Position numbers and translations under genes: made by a program. From NCBI GenBank assembly GCA_020846975.1, contig JADLCX010000041.1, positions 1 through 64,000 on the forward strand: a DNA stretch of 64,000 bases, written 5' to 3'. This DNA comes from Phycisphaerales bacterium (GTDB taxonomy: Bacteria; Planctomycetota; Phycisphaerae; Phycisphaerales; UBA1924). Positions 34,152-43,229 of the stretch are shown here, piece by piece (the first letter of the stretch is position 1; the number at the start of each line of letters is the position of its first letter). A model generated the notes under the pieces. It saw only the letters and a list, made by a program, of their open reading frames with translations, did not search any database and was not told where the DNA came from.

Positions 34152-36890
34152 GTGATCGACCCCCGCTCTCCCAACTACGCCTCGCCCCCGTTCTCGCCCG
34201 AGCGAGCCCCGTTCGCGTACGCCCCGCGCACGGAGGTCCCCGACCGCCTGAACGCCGACCTCGCCGAGCCCCCGCGCACGCCCGCGGTCACGGTCATCAC
34301 GCCGTTCTTCAACACCGGCCCGGTCTTCCACGCGACCGCGGCGGCCGTGCTCGGCCAGTCGCTCCAGAACTTCGAGTGGATCATCGTCAACGACTGTTCC
34401 ACCGACCCCGCCGCGCTCGCGACGCTCGCCGAGTACCGCCCCGGCGGCGCACGCAACCCCGACAGCGATCCCCGCATCCGCATCATCGATCACGCCCTCA
34501 ACCACGGCCTCTCCGCCGCGCGCAACACCGGCTTTCGCTCCGCCCGCGCCCCTTTCGTTTTCCAACTCGACTCCGACGACCTCATCGAGCCCACCACGCT
34601 CGAGAAGTGCGCCCTGTTCCTCGAGGCCAACCCCGGCTTCGCGTTCGCCAAGGGTTTCAGCGTCGGATTCGAGGGCCAGGAGTACCTCTGGGAGAAGGGC
34701 TTCCACGACCGCGAGCGGTTCCTCCACCAGAACCTCGTCACCGCCACCGCGATGATCCGCCGCGAGGTTCACGAACGCATCGGTGGATTCGATGAGACCA
34801 TCCGCGGCGGCATGGAAGACTGGGAGTTCTGGCTCCGCGCCGCCTCGTTCGGCCAGTGGGGCGCGACCATCCCCGAGTTCCTCGATTGGTACCGCCGCCG
34901 CCCGCCGCAGGTCTTCGACGCGTGGGCCAACCTCAAGTGCGAGGAGGCCAACCGACGCTTCAAGGAGTGGATGCACCGCGAGCACGCGGCCTTGTTTGAG
35001 GGCGGTTTCCCCGATCCGCAGCGCCCGTGGCACATGCCGCACGAAGCCCTGTGGCAAGGCCCGTCGTTCCACAACCCGCTCGCCAAGCCCGAAGGCCGCA
35101 AGCGGCTGCTCATGATCATCCCGTGGTTCCGCATGGGCGGCGCCGACCGCTTCAACATCGACCTCGTCAAGTTCCTGACCTCCGCGGGTTGGGATGTCAC
35201 CGTCGTCGCCACGCTCTCTTCCGGCACCGGCACGCAATCCCACTTCGGCAACGGCCACCCCTGGCTCGCCGACTTCGCGAGGTTCACACCCGACGTCTTC
35301 ATCCTGCCGCACCTCGGCCAGCCACCGCAGTTCCCCGCGCTGACGCGACACCTCATCGACTCGCGCAGGCCGGATGTGGTGATGGTCACCAACTCCGAGC
35401 ACGGCTACGCCATGCTCCCCTGGCTTCGCGCCGTCTGCCCCGAGCCCGTCTACGTCGATTTCAACCACATGGAGGAGCCGCAGTGGAAGGCCGGCGGCCA
35501 CCCGCGCCAGGGCGCGGCCTCGCAGCCGCTGCTCGATCTCAACATCACCGTCAGCCACCACCTGAAGCGCTGGATGTGCGAGGCTCCCCGCAGCGCCGAC
35601 CCCGACCGCATCGAAGTCTGCCACATCAACGCCGATACGCGGAAGTGGAAGCCCGATGCCGACCTCCGCGCCGACCTCCGCGCGCGGCTCAGCATCCCCA
35701 CCAACGCCGTCGTCATCCTCTACGCCGCCCGCCTCTGCGCCCAGAAGCAACCCCTCGTCTTTGCCGATTCGATTCTGAAACTTCACCACCGCTTCGCCAT
35801 CTCCCACGAAGGGGGAGGACCGCTCCATCGCGCCAGCGATGAAGCAGGAGGGGGCGCATCTTTCCGCCAGACTCCCATCCACGTCCTCATCGCCGGCGAC
35901 GGCGAACTCGAACACCAACTCCGCCAGGCCCTCGCCCCACTTTCCCCTCTCGATTCTCGCCTCACGGCTTCTCACCCCGACTCCCCCTCACCCCAACACC
36001 CCGCCAGCCTCTCCCTCGCGGTCCACTTCCTCGGCGCCGTCCCCACCGACGACATGCCCGGAGTCATGGCCGCATCCGACATCTTCTTCCTCCCGTCGCA
36101 GTGGGAAGGCATCGCGCTCTCGATCTACGAGGCCATGGCCGCGGGCCTCGCCATCGTCGGCGCCGCCGTCGGTGGCCAGCGCGAGCTGGTCACGCCCGAC
36201 ACCGGCATCCTGCTCGACAAGCCCGCGGGGAGGGGGGGGGACAACCCGGATCTCGAAGCCGCGAACTACGCCGAAACCCTCGCCGCGCTCATCACCGATG
36301 AACCACGCCGGCGTGCCCTCGGCCTCGCCGCCCGCCGGCGCATCGTCGAGCACTTCGAGCTCGACAACATGGGCGCCCGCATCCTCGCCCTCTTCGACCT
36401 CGCCGCGCGGCACAAGAGCCTCACCCCGCGCCCCGCGCTCGACGCCCACCTCGCGTCCGAGCTCACCCGCGCCGCCATCGAGAGCCTCCGCGCCCAGGAC
36501 CTCGCCGACTACCTCTGGCAATACCGCGTCCGCTGGTACGACCTGCAAGCGCAGCATCGCGACATTCCCGCCGCCGACTCCTCCGACTCCGCGGCCGAGC
36601 ACGCCCTCCGCTACATCGAATCCTCAGCGCTCTACCGCCTCGTACGCTCATGCAAGCGGATCCCCCTCTACGGCCTCGTCGCCCGCGCCCGCTTCGGCGC
36701 TGCGTGGCAGCACGAACTCGAGGCCTTCAACTCCGCACCACCCGCCGAGCGCCTCGACCGCATCCGCAACAGCGCCGCCTACAAGGCGATGGTCACCGTC
36801 AAGAAACTCCCGCCGGTCAAGGTCGTCTCACGCCTGCGCCACGGCCGCGATTACCGTGACCAGATTCCGAAATCCCTTCGCAACGATTGA
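34152..36890 (+). CDS. Dual-domain glycosyltransferase (GT2 + GT4)
   Basis: 912 residues. The N-terminal GT2 domain (about 45-300) has VTVITPFFNTGPVF, VNDCSTDP and the metal motif LDSDDLIEP, with GGMEDWEFWLRA. The GT4 domain (about 315-760) starts RLLMIIPWFRMGGADRFNIDL and has ILYAARLCAQKQP, IAGDGELE, and the nucleotide-sugar EX7E-type segment FLPSQWEGIALSIYEAMAAG. A helical tail of about 120 residues follows. Two in-frame low-complexity insertions (about residues 551-575, 598-617) and a G9 tract (36232-36240) interrupt the GT4 domain. It probably adds two different sugars in one glycan. The start is GTG 34152. Confidence 0.9.
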   Translation: MIDPRSPNYASPPFSPERAPFAYAPRTEVPDRLNADLAEPPRTPAVTVITPFFNTGPVFHATAAAVLGQSLQNFEWIIVNDCSTDPAALATLAEYRPGGARNPDSDPRIRIIDHALNHGLSAARNTGFRSARAPFVFQLDSDDLIEPTTLEKCALFLEANPGFAFAKGFSVGFEGQEYLWEKGFHDRERFLHQNLVTATAMIRREVHERIGGFDETIRGGMEDWEFWLRAASFGQWGATIPEFLDWYRRRPPQVFDAWANLKCEEANRRFKEWMHREHAALFEGGFPDPQRPWHMPHEALWQGPSFHNPLAKPEGRKRLLMIIPWFRMGGADRFNIDLVKFLTSAGWDVTVVATLSSGTGTQSHFGNGHPWLADFARFTPDVFILPHLGQPPQFPALTRHLIDSRRPDVVMVTNSEHGYAMLPWLRAVCPEPVYVDFNHMEEPQWKAGGHPRQGAASQPLLDLNITVSHHLKRWMCEAPRSADPDRIEVCHINADTRKWKPDADLRADLRARLSIPTNAVVILYAARLCAQKQPLVFADSILKLHHRFAISHEGGGPLHRASDEAGGGASFRQTPIHVLIAGDGELEHQLRQALAPLSPLDSRLTASHPDSPSPQHPASLSLAVHFLGAVPTDDMPGVMAASDIFFLPSQWEGIALSIYEAMAAGLAIVGAAVGGQRELVTPDTGILLDKPAGRGGDNPDLEAANYAETLAALITDEPRRRALGLAARRRIVEHFELDNMGARILALFDLAARHKSLTPRPALDAHLASELTRAAIESLRAQDLADYLWQYRVRWYDLQAQHRDIPAADSSDSAAEHALRYIESSALYRLVRSCKRIPLYGLVARARFGAAWQHELEAFNSAPPAERLDRIRNSAAYKAMVTVKKLPPVKVVSRLRHGRDYRDQIPKSLRND
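35801..35858. repeat. Repeat-like in-frame insertion inside the GT2-GT4 gene
   Basis: Contains the palindrome CATCGC-GCCA-GCGATG and two G-rich blocks (GGGGGAGG and GGAGGGGG). It is translated as SHEGGGPLHRASDEAGGG, which has no counterpart expected in the GT4 fold between these two strands. Only one copy is seen in this window. Confidence 0.5.
36232..36240. repeat. G9 homopolymer inside the GT2-GT4 gene
   Basis: Nine G's in the stretch encoding PAGRGGDNP. A length change of one or two would frameshift the last 210 residues. Confidence 0.8.
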
Positions 36891-36897
36891 GCACACG

Positions 36898-37578
36898 ATG
36901 CCCCCCACCCCCCACCCCCCACCCCCCCCCCCAAACGAACACAGTCGCCTGACCAAGAACGTTGAAGAGACCCGCAACTCGCACTCTCAATCGCGTTACT
37001 TTGCCAACGCCGAGCAGTACATGGATGTGCAGTGGCGGGCGAAGATCGAGCCCCGAATCCGTGACGGCGATTTCTCCAGCACGCTCGACCTCGCCTGCGG
37101 CCACGGCCGAAACGCTGCAAAGCTCCTGCCCATGTGCAAGGAACTCTGGCTGGTCGATGTCAACGACCACTGCATCGAGGCCTGTCGCAAGCGCTTCGTC
37201 GATGCGCAGACCGTCGCCATCCATTACCACGTGAACGACGGATGCTCGCTCTCCTTTATCCCCGACGGCCGGCTCACGTTCGTCTACTCGTGGGATGCCA
37301 TGGTGCACTTCGACACGCTTGTCGTCGAGAGGTACATCCACGAGTTCGCACGCGTCATGGCCCCCGGCGCCCGCGGATTCATCCACCACTCCAACTACGG
37401 CGCAGCCCATCCCGACTCCAACTGGCTCGACAATCCACACTGGCGCAGCAACACCAGCCGCGACGATGTCGCTCGCTACATGACCGCCGCCGGGCTTGAG
37501 ATCGTCTCGCAGGAACTCATGCCCTGGGGCCATGATGCCGACCTCGATTGCCTGACCCGATTCCGCAAACCGGGCTGA
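36898..37578 (+). CDS. SAM-dependent methyltransferase
   Basis: A 226-residue class I methyltransferase starting 7 bp after the GT2-GT4 stop, so co-transcribed. The SAM loop is STLDLACGHGRNAAKLL (motif I), with ELWLVDVNDHC (motif II acidic residue) and VYSWDAMVHFD. The coding sequence begins with a C-rich tract right after the ATG (36901-36932, longest run C11), giving a proline-rich N-terminus, PPTPHPPPPPP. Relatives methylate sugars or small metabolites in glycan clusters; here a sugar O-methyltransferase role is inferred from context only. Confidence 0.85.
   Translation: MPPTPHPPPPPPNEHSRLTKNVEETRNSHSQSRYFANAEQYMDVQWRAKIEPRIRDGDFSSTLDLACGHGRNAAKLLPMCKELWLVDVNDHCIEACRKRFVDAQTVAIHYHVNDGCSLSFIPDGRLTFVYSWDAMVHFDTLVVERYIHEFARVMAPGARGFIHHSNYGAAHPDSNWLDNPHWRSNTSRDDVARYMTAAGLEIVSQELMPWGHDADLDCLTRFRKPG
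36901..36932. repeat. Poly-C rich tract immediately after the methyltransferase start codon
   Basis: C6-A-C6-A-C6-A-C11. A slippage event here would put the whole gene out of frame from its second codon. Confidence 0.85.
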
Positions 37579-37628
37579 CTTGACTCGGTCCTCGGCCCTA
37601 ACCCCTCGGCCCTTCCCCCCTCCCCCCC

Positions 37629-38459
37629 CTACCGCATCGCGTGAAAATCAAACCACGCGTTGCTCACCACACCGCTCATCTTCACCATCCGCTTGTGCAT
37701 CAGGTAGATCTCGGCCGCGCTCTCCAGGTCCATCCACTCTCCCGGCGCCTCCTCTCCGAACGGCCCCGATGAGTGACCCTTGAACTGATACTCGAACCAG
37801 CCGACGCCGCCCGCGCCCTCGCGCGGCGGGTCCGGCAGCTTCTGCGTCCAGTTCAGGTTCTGGTTCACGATCTTGAACCTCGTGTACCCGATCGCCGACA
37901 GGATCGCCGCGTACTCCAGCTTGTGCGCCTCGCACGAAACGTGCGTCGGGAGGATCTCCCGCTCGACTCCCATCAACCCGCGCAGCGCGGCGTGGTCGCC
38001 CCCCTCGATGTCGATCTTCACGTAGTGCACGCGCCTCGATCCCGGCGCGGCGGGCGCACCCAGCCCGTACCGAACCACGCGCGTAAACAACTCATCCAGC
38101 CGCACCGTCGGCACGCGGATGATCTCGTGCCGCGTCCCGCTCCGTGCCCCGTAGGTCCTGTCCGTCGAACCCCAGTCGTCCTTGTCGAGGTTCACGTAGA
38201 ACTCGATCTCCGGCTCCGCGAACGACCGGTCCACGATCGCCGCCGCCACGATCTCCAGCCTTCCCTCCGCGATCGGGCCCGCGAACCGCTCTCTCGCCTT
38301 CTCGACATGCCGCGGGTCCGCCTCCACCGCCACCACATCGAACCCCTTGCGCAGGTAGAAGTCCGTGTCCTCGCCGTGGTGCAGCCCGATATCGAAAATC
38401 ACCGGCCGCAGACCGTTCGTGGGATTCACCGACGGGCTTGAGTTCGGAGCGTCGCTCAT
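37629..38459 (-). CDS. FkbM-family methyltransferase
   Basis: A 276-residue SAM-dependent methyltransferase of the FkbM type. The SAM loop is FDIGLHHGEDTDFYL, with VVAVEADPRHVEKAR after it, and the family mark YVKIDIEGGDHAALRGL near residue 150, preceded by TVRLDELF. Members O-methylate sugars, polyketides or other secondary metabolites. Here it lies in convergent orientation to the other methyltransferase, at the end of the glycan-modification block. The start ATG 38459 gives the shortest conserved protein; other in-frame ATGs lie upstream. Confidence 0.9.
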   Translation of the reverse strand: MSDAPNSSPSVNPTNGLRPVIFDIGLHHGEDTDFYLRKGFDVVAVEADPRHVEKARERFAGPIAEGRLEIVAAAIVDRSFAEPEIEFYVNLDKDDWGSTDRTYGARSGTRHEIIRVPTVRLDELFTRVVRYGLGAPAAPGSRRVHYVKIDIEGGDHAALRGLMGVEREILPTHVSCEAHKLEYAAILSAIGYTRFKIVNQNLNWTQKLPDPPREGAGGVGWFEYQFKGHSSGPFGEEAPGEWMDLESAAEIYLMHKRMVKMSGVVSNAWFDFHAMR

Positions 38460-38619
38460 GATGCGGGGGGAAACCTTGCGGACCGGCATCGGGTACAACC
38501 GGCACGAACCGGGCGGCGATGCCCACCGAGCGGTCGAGGGTAGGATCATTCCCGACCGAGTTCGCGTCCGGCGGATCGAAGTCCGTCGGACATCCCGGTG
38601 TCGAACACGGAGCACCCGC

Positions 38620-40203
38620 GTGACCCACAGGCTCGGCCGATGTTCTTTGATCGTCTCGATCTGGATCGCCCTGCCGCTCCTGACCGGCTGCTACACATCA
38701 TCGGAGTCTCGCGAGATTCGGACCGAGCGGCCCGCCGCGCTCCCCGCCGACGCCTGGCCCGTGCTCGACCCCGCGCCCGCCGAGGGCCTCCGCGACGCCA
38801 CGCCCGAGATTGTCCCGTGGTTCGCGCTCGCCCCCGGCGTGAGCGCCGACTCGCTCTCGACCGAAGACCGCGCCCGCCTCGCCAAGCCCGAATACACCGT
38901 GACCTGGAACCAGGTCTGCGGCCGCGAGCCGGGGCTCGGCCTGCTCCGTGTTTACAGCGAGCCCGACGAACCCGCGCCCGCCGACCCCGGGTTGGCCCGG
39001 ACTCAGGCCCAGTTCAACGACCTGCTCACCGGGCGGTTCGAGTTCAACGCCTGCTTCGTCACCTCCGACCTGGTCCAAAGCCCGGGCTGGCTCGAGGCTC
39101 AGCGCGGCGAGAACAATCACGCCGGCTTCGGCGGCGGCACACTCGCCGGCGAGTCCGGCAAGCTCACCCTTTCGCAACTCGGCACCACGCTCGGCCTCGA
39201 GTCCGGCGTGCGCATCGAACTCCCCACTTCCCCGCCCGCCGTGCCGCCGCGAGGCCTGATCCTCTACTTCTGCACGCTGTTCCCCAACGAGTACGAGCAC
39301 GCCGCGGTCGAACGCTTCCGCGAGCACGGCTGGGCGGTCGTCTGTTTCGACACCTCGATCTCGCCCCGGATGCCGCGCGATCCCGAGGCCGTCGCGCGCC
39401 TGCAGGACCTGCGGGCACGCAAGGCCGAACTCGAACGACAGAACTCCGAGTACTTCCGCGTCACCACGCGGCTGCACACCCCGGAAGAAAACGCCGCGAT
39501 GCGCGGGCGCACCGCCGAGTACATCGCGCTGGTCGGCCGCATCGAGGACATCCGCCGCGGATGGCTCACGCTCAAGACCGAGGATCAGGTCGAGCCCGTC
39601 GCCGGCCGGGCCGCGGAACTGGTCGATCGGACCATCGCCGAGAACGCCTACGCGGCGGAGGCCGTGCTCGAATATCTGCGGCGCGAGCGCCCCGAGATCC
39701 CGCAATCCCCGCTCGTGGTCGTGGGCATGAGCGCGGGCTCGCTCGCGGCCCCCGCCGTCGCCGCACGCCTCGCCGCCCGCGTCAGCGCGGTGGTCCTCGT
39801 GGCCGGAGGCGCCGACCTCTTCGACATCGCGCAGCACAGCACGCTCAAGCGCGTCGGCATCACGTTCCGCGCCGATGAGCAGACGCCCGCTCCCGAGAGC
39901 CTCATGCCCGCGCTCCACGCGGCCTACCTCCGCCGCACCCGGCTCGATCCGTGGGCCGTCGCGCCGTCGCTCGCGCGGACGCCCGTGCTCACGATCTTCG
40001 CCCAGGGCGACGGCATCGTCCCCACTTCCAACGGCGATCTCCTGTGGGAGCGTCTGGGCCGGCCCGACCGCACCACCTTCCGCCTCGGCTACACCGAGCC
40101 GCACTACGAACTGTTCTACTGCCTCTCCCGCCACGCCGGCGAGATCGCCCGCTGGATCGATGTCAAGTCGCGCGACCCGGTCGCCCGGGTCTGGTCGGAG
40201 TAG
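38620..40203 (+). CDS. Alpha/beta-hydrolase lipoprotein
   Basis: A 527-residue exported protein. GTG 38620 is preceded by GGAG at 8 bases. The lipobox is LLTGC. The hydrolase elbow is VVVGMSAGSLAAPAV, with acid in FAQGDGIVPTS and His in EPHYELFYC. The first 200 residues form an N-terminal extension before the hydrolase fold (PRGLILYFCTLFPNEYEHA starts the fold). Predicted lipid-anchored esterase or peptidase of unknown substrate. Confidence 0.85.
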   Translation: MTHRLGRCSLIVSIWIALPLLTGCYTSSESREIRTERPAALPADAWPVLDPAPAEGLRDATPEIVPWFALAPGVSADSLSTEDRARLAKPEYTVTWNQVCGREPGLGLLRVYSEPDEPAPADPGLARTQAQFNDLLTGRFEFNACFVTSDLVQSPGWLEAQRGENNHAGFGGGTLAGESGKLTLSQLGTTLGLESGVRIELPTSPPAVPPRGLILYFCTLFPNEYEHAAVERFREHGWAVVCFDTSISPRMPRDPEAVARLQDLRARKAELERQNSEYFRVTTRLHTPEENAAMRGRTAEYIALVGRIEDIRRGWLTLKTEDQVEPVAGRAAELVDRTIAENAYAAEAVLEYLRRERPEIPQSPLVVVGMSAGSLAAPAVAARLAARVSAVVLVAGGADLFDIAQHSTLKRVGITFRADEQTPAPESLMPALHAAYLRRTRLDPWAVAPSLARTPVLTIFAQGDGIVPTSNGDLLWERLGRPDRTTFRLGYTEPHYELFYCLSRHAGEIARWIDVKSRDPVARVWSE

Positions 40204-40251
40204 GTTACGGGCTTGGTCACTCCCTGCGCCGAGCGCGGGGTCCGGCACGGG

Positions 40252-40887
40252 TCACGGCGCGGACAGGTCCGGCTTGACCTCGGGAAACCCCTCGATCGTC
40301 CCGCCGTTCCTCAGCGCATCGCCGATCTGTCGCTCGTACTGCTTCACGAACGGGAGCAGCCTGGGGTTGTCGCTCGGATCGTGCCGGTACTCGCGAGCCT
40401 CCGGGTAGGTCTCTTCCAGCGGTCGGCCCTGCACGAACTCGCGGTACAGCATCACCGCGCCGCTGGTCCGCTGCGCTCCCGCCGAACAGTGAACCAGCAC
40501 GGGCTGCCGCGTCGGGTCGCGCATGATCCGCAGCGCGGCGAGGTACGCGTTCGGATTCCCGGTCCCGTCGCCCTCGAGCGGGAAAACGAACCGGTCTACG
40601 CCCAGCGCGGCCGCCGTCCGGGCCGCGGCGCGATCGCCCGCGGGATCCTTGTCGTACCCGCCGAGGTCGATGATGGTGCGGATCCCGTGCTTCTCGTGCA
40701 CGCGCTTGGTCGCCGCGGGTGTCAGTGCGGCCGAGCGGTACACTCTGCCCGCATCGACCTCGCCGAAGTTCCGCGGGAAAACGTCGTGACGGAACCAGCC
40801 GAACCAGGCCCACGAAGCGAGCCCGATCGCGACCACCGCCGCCGCGAGCCGTTGTGTCGTGCGGGACTTCATTGCGTCCAGCATCAT
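40252..40887 (-). CDS. Membrane-anchored protein tyrosine/dual-specificity phosphatase
   Basis: About 211 residues with an N-terminal membrane anchor (AAAVVAIGLASWAWFGWF) and a phosphatase domain. The active-site loop is VLVHCSAGAQRTSGAVM (Cys and Arg of CX5R), preceded by TIIDLGGYDKDPAGDR, where an Asp usually serves as general acid. The orientation would place the catalytic domain outside the cytoplasm if the anchor is N-in. The start is one of several close ATGs (40908, 40887, 40884, 40872). It is head-to-head with recR, only 8 bp away at the extreme. Confidence 0.85.
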   Translation of the reverse strand: MMLDAMKSRTTQRLAAAVVAIGLASWAWFGWFRHDVFPRNFGEVDAGRVYRSAALTPAATKRVHEKHGIRTIIDLGGYDKDPAGDRAAARTAAALGVDRFVFPLEGDGTGNPNAYLAALRIMRDPTRQPVLVHCSAGAQRTSGAVMLYREFVQGRPLEETYPEAREYRHDPSDNPRLLPFVKQYERQIGDALRNGGTIEGFPEVKPDLSAP

Positions 40888-40916
40888 AGAGGCCGTGCCG
40901 CTTACCATACCATCGC

Positions 40917-41609
40917 ATGGACGCCCAGCCCCAACCGAGCCGAGCCGCCCGCGCCGCAGCGAAGGCGGCCAACTCCGGGTATCCCGAGTCCGTCACACGC
41001 CTGATCGAGGAACTGGCGCGGCTGCCGGGCATCGGTCGGCGGAGCGCCGAGCGGCTGACCTTCCACATCCTCAAGGCCACCAAGCCCGAAGCCCTCGCGC
41101 TGGCCGCGGCGATCGGCGATGTCAAGCAGCGCGTGCGGCACTGCCATGTGTGCTACAACCTGATGGACACCGCGAGCGCGGAGGGTCATGGGCTCTGCGC
41201 GATCTGCGCCGAGCCCGAGCGCGACCGGGCATCGGTCATGGTGGTCGAACAGCCCAAAGACCTGATCGCGCTGGAGCAGACCGGTACGTTCAAGGGCCTG
41301 TTCCACGTGCTCATGGGGCGCATCAGCCCGCTGGAGGGCGTGCGGCCGGGCGACCTGACCATCGCCGACCTGCTGGGCCGCATCGACGACCCGGCCCACA
41401 ATCTGGACACGCCGGTGCGGGAGGTGATCCTCGCGCTCAACCCCACGCTCGAGGGCGACGGGACCGCGCTGTACCTGGCCGGCGAACTCGAACGCCGCGG
41501 CGTGCGGGTTACGCGCCTGGCGCGGGGTCTGCCGACCGGCTCGACGCTGGAGTTCGCGAGCAAGGCGGTGCTCGCCGACGCGATCGAGGGCCGCAGACCG
41601 ATGATCTGA
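40917..41609 (+). CDS. recR: Recombination protein RecR
   Basis: Part of the RecFOR pathway that loads RecA at single-strand gaps. A 230-residue protein with the helix-hairpin-helix LARLPGIGRRSAERL, a four-cysteine zinc finger (CHVCYNL...CAIC) and a Toprim fold with MVVEQPKDLIALEQTGTFKG and ending in PTGSTLEFASKAVLADAI. It has an extra N-terminal tail of about 20 residues. Neighbours rpoN and the phosphatase are not functionally related. Confidence 0.96.
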   Translation: MDAQPQPSRAARAAAKAANSGYPESVTRLIEELARLPGIGRRSAERLTFHILKATKPEALALAAAIGDVKQRVRHCHVCYNLMDTASAEGHGLCAICAEPERDRASVMVVEQPKDLIALEQTGTFKGLFHVLMGRISPLEGVRPGDLTIADLLGRIDDPAHNLDTPVREVILALNPTLEGDGTALYLAGELERRGVRVTRLARGLPTGSTLEFASKAVLADAIEGRRPMI

Positions 41610-41633
41610 CCGGCCTAACCTCCCCCCGATCCC

Positions 41634-43223
41634 ATGCGTTTTGACGCCTCCCAACAGATGCGGCTCGGCCAGCACATGAAGCTGGCGCCGAGGATGATCC
41701 AGTCGATGGAGATCCTCCAGATGCCGCTCACGCAGCTCGAGGAGCGGATCGCGCAGGAACTGGAATCCAACGTCACGCTCGAGATCGATGACGAGGCGCC
41801 GGCGGGGGGCGTTGAGGCTCCCGAGGGAGCGGGCGCGGCCGAGCGCGCGGGAGAGATCGATGGGCCGATGTCGGTCGATGAGTCGAGCGGGCGCGACGAC
41901 TTCGAGCGGCTGGAGTCGTTCGAGTCCGACAACCCGGAGGTGGCCGAGAACGCCTACGACGAGTCCCTGCACGACCGCGCGGGCAAGGACGAGTACCCCG
42001 ACTTCGAGCGTATGGCGGCGCGGGCCTCGCCGGGCGGGGACGGCGGTTCGGACGCGAAGATGCTCGCGATGAACAACACCGCGAGCCGCGCGGCCTCGCT
42101 GCAGGAGCAGCTCCGAGACCAGTGGCGCCTGGCCGATGTGGATGAGGACCTCGCGTCCCTGGGGGAGCAGATCATCGGGTTCATCGACGACGACGGCTAC
42201 CTGCGCGAGCAGTCGGCGACGATCATCGACCGCATGCCCGCGACGGATGCGCGTTCGCGGCCGAGCGTGGAGAAGATGGAGCGGGCGTTGCAGGCGGTGC
42301 AGCTCATGCTCGATCCGCCGGGCGTCGCGGCCAGGAGCACCCGCGAGTGCCTGCTGCTGCAGGTCGATGCGATCCTGGACCAGCGGCGCGGCGCGACGGA
42401 CCAGACCGACCGGGAGGGGTGGTCGGTGGTGCGGCGGCTGATCGCCGACCACCTCGACGACCTGGCGCAGAACCGCCTGCCGCGGATCGCGGAGAAGACG
42501 CAGCTCCCGATGGACGCGATCCGCAGCGCGATCGAGAAGATGCGGCTCCTGAGCCTGGCGCCGGCGCGTCAACTGGTCGAGGATCCGCCGAGCGTGATCG
42601 TGCCGGACGCGATCGTCGAGTACGACGCGGATGCGGACCGGTACGTGGCGTACCTGAACGACTCGCGCCTGCCGAACCTCCGGATCAACCAGGAGTACGC
42701 GCGGCTTGCGAAGGACCGCGAGTCGCCGACGCAGACGCGCGAGTTCGTGAAGAAGAACCTGAGCAACGCGACGTGGCTGCTGGACGCGGTGGAGCAGCGG
42801 AGGCGGACGCTGCTGCGTGTGATCAACGTCGTCGTGCAGGCCCAGCGCGAGTACTTCGACTACGGGCCGCAGGCGCTGCGGCCGTTGCCGATGACGCAGG
42901 TGGCCGAGCAGCTCGGGGTGCACGTGGCAACCGTGAGCCGGGCGGTGGCGGAGAAGTACCTGCTCACGCCGCGGGGCGTGGTGCCGCTGCGGTCGTTCTT
43001 CAGCGGGGGAACGCAGACGCAGTCGGGCGAGGAGGTCTCGTGGGACGCGGTGAAGGCCGCGCTCAAGGACGTGATCGACGCGGAGGACAAGTCGTCGCCG
43101 CTGTCGGACGACGCGCTGGCCGAGGAGTTGAGCAGGCGCGGGATCGACATCGCGCGGCGGACGGTGGCGAAGTACCGCGACCAGTTGAGCATCCCCTCGG
43201 CGCGGCTGCGCAAGGCGCACTGA
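41634..43223 (+). CDS. rpoN: RNA polymerase sigma-54 factor
   Basis: Directs transcription at -24/-12 promoters under control of enhancer-binding AAA+ activators. The 529-residue protein has the Gln/Leu-rich activator-interacting region I (LAPRMIQSMEILQMPLTQLE), an acidic region II, the core-binding domain, the helix-turn-helix (QVAEQLGVHVATVSRAVAEK) and the RpoN box ARRTVAKYRDQLSIPSA. It is 24 bp after recR on the same strand. Targets cannot be named from this window. Confidence 0.97.
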   Translation: MRFDASQQMRLGQHMKLAPRMIQSMEILQMPLTQLEERIAQELESNVTLEIDDEAPAGGVEAPEGAGAAERAGEIDGPMSVDESSGRDDFERLESFESDNPEVAENAYDESLHDRAGKDEYPDFERMAARASPGGDGGSDAKMLAMNNTASRAASLQEQLRDQWRLADVDEDLASLGEQIIGFIDDDGYLREQSATIIDRMPATDARSRPSVEKMERALQAVQLMLDPPGVAARSTRECLLLQVDAILDQRRGATDQTDREGWSVVRRLIADHLDDLAQNRLPRIAEKTQLPMDAIRSAIEKMRLLSLAPARQLVEDPPSVIVPDAIVEYDADADRYVAYLNDSRLPNLRINQEYARLAKDRESPTQTREFVKKNLSNATWLLDAVEQRRRTLLRVINVVVQAQREYFDYGPQALRPLPMTQVAEQLGVHVATVSRAVAEKYLLTPRGVVPLRSFFSGGTQTQSGEEVSWDAVKAALKDVIDAEDKSSPLSDDALAEELSRRGIDIARRTVAKYRDQLSIPSARLRKAH

Positions 43224-43229
43224 GCACGG

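Noticed and set aside
32985..35975. 996-codon minus-strand ORF opposite the sulfotransferase and GT2-GT4 gene
   Set aside because: Shadow of two genes with clear conserved motifs on the plus strand; composition is Glu/Val/Gly-rich with no recognisable domain.
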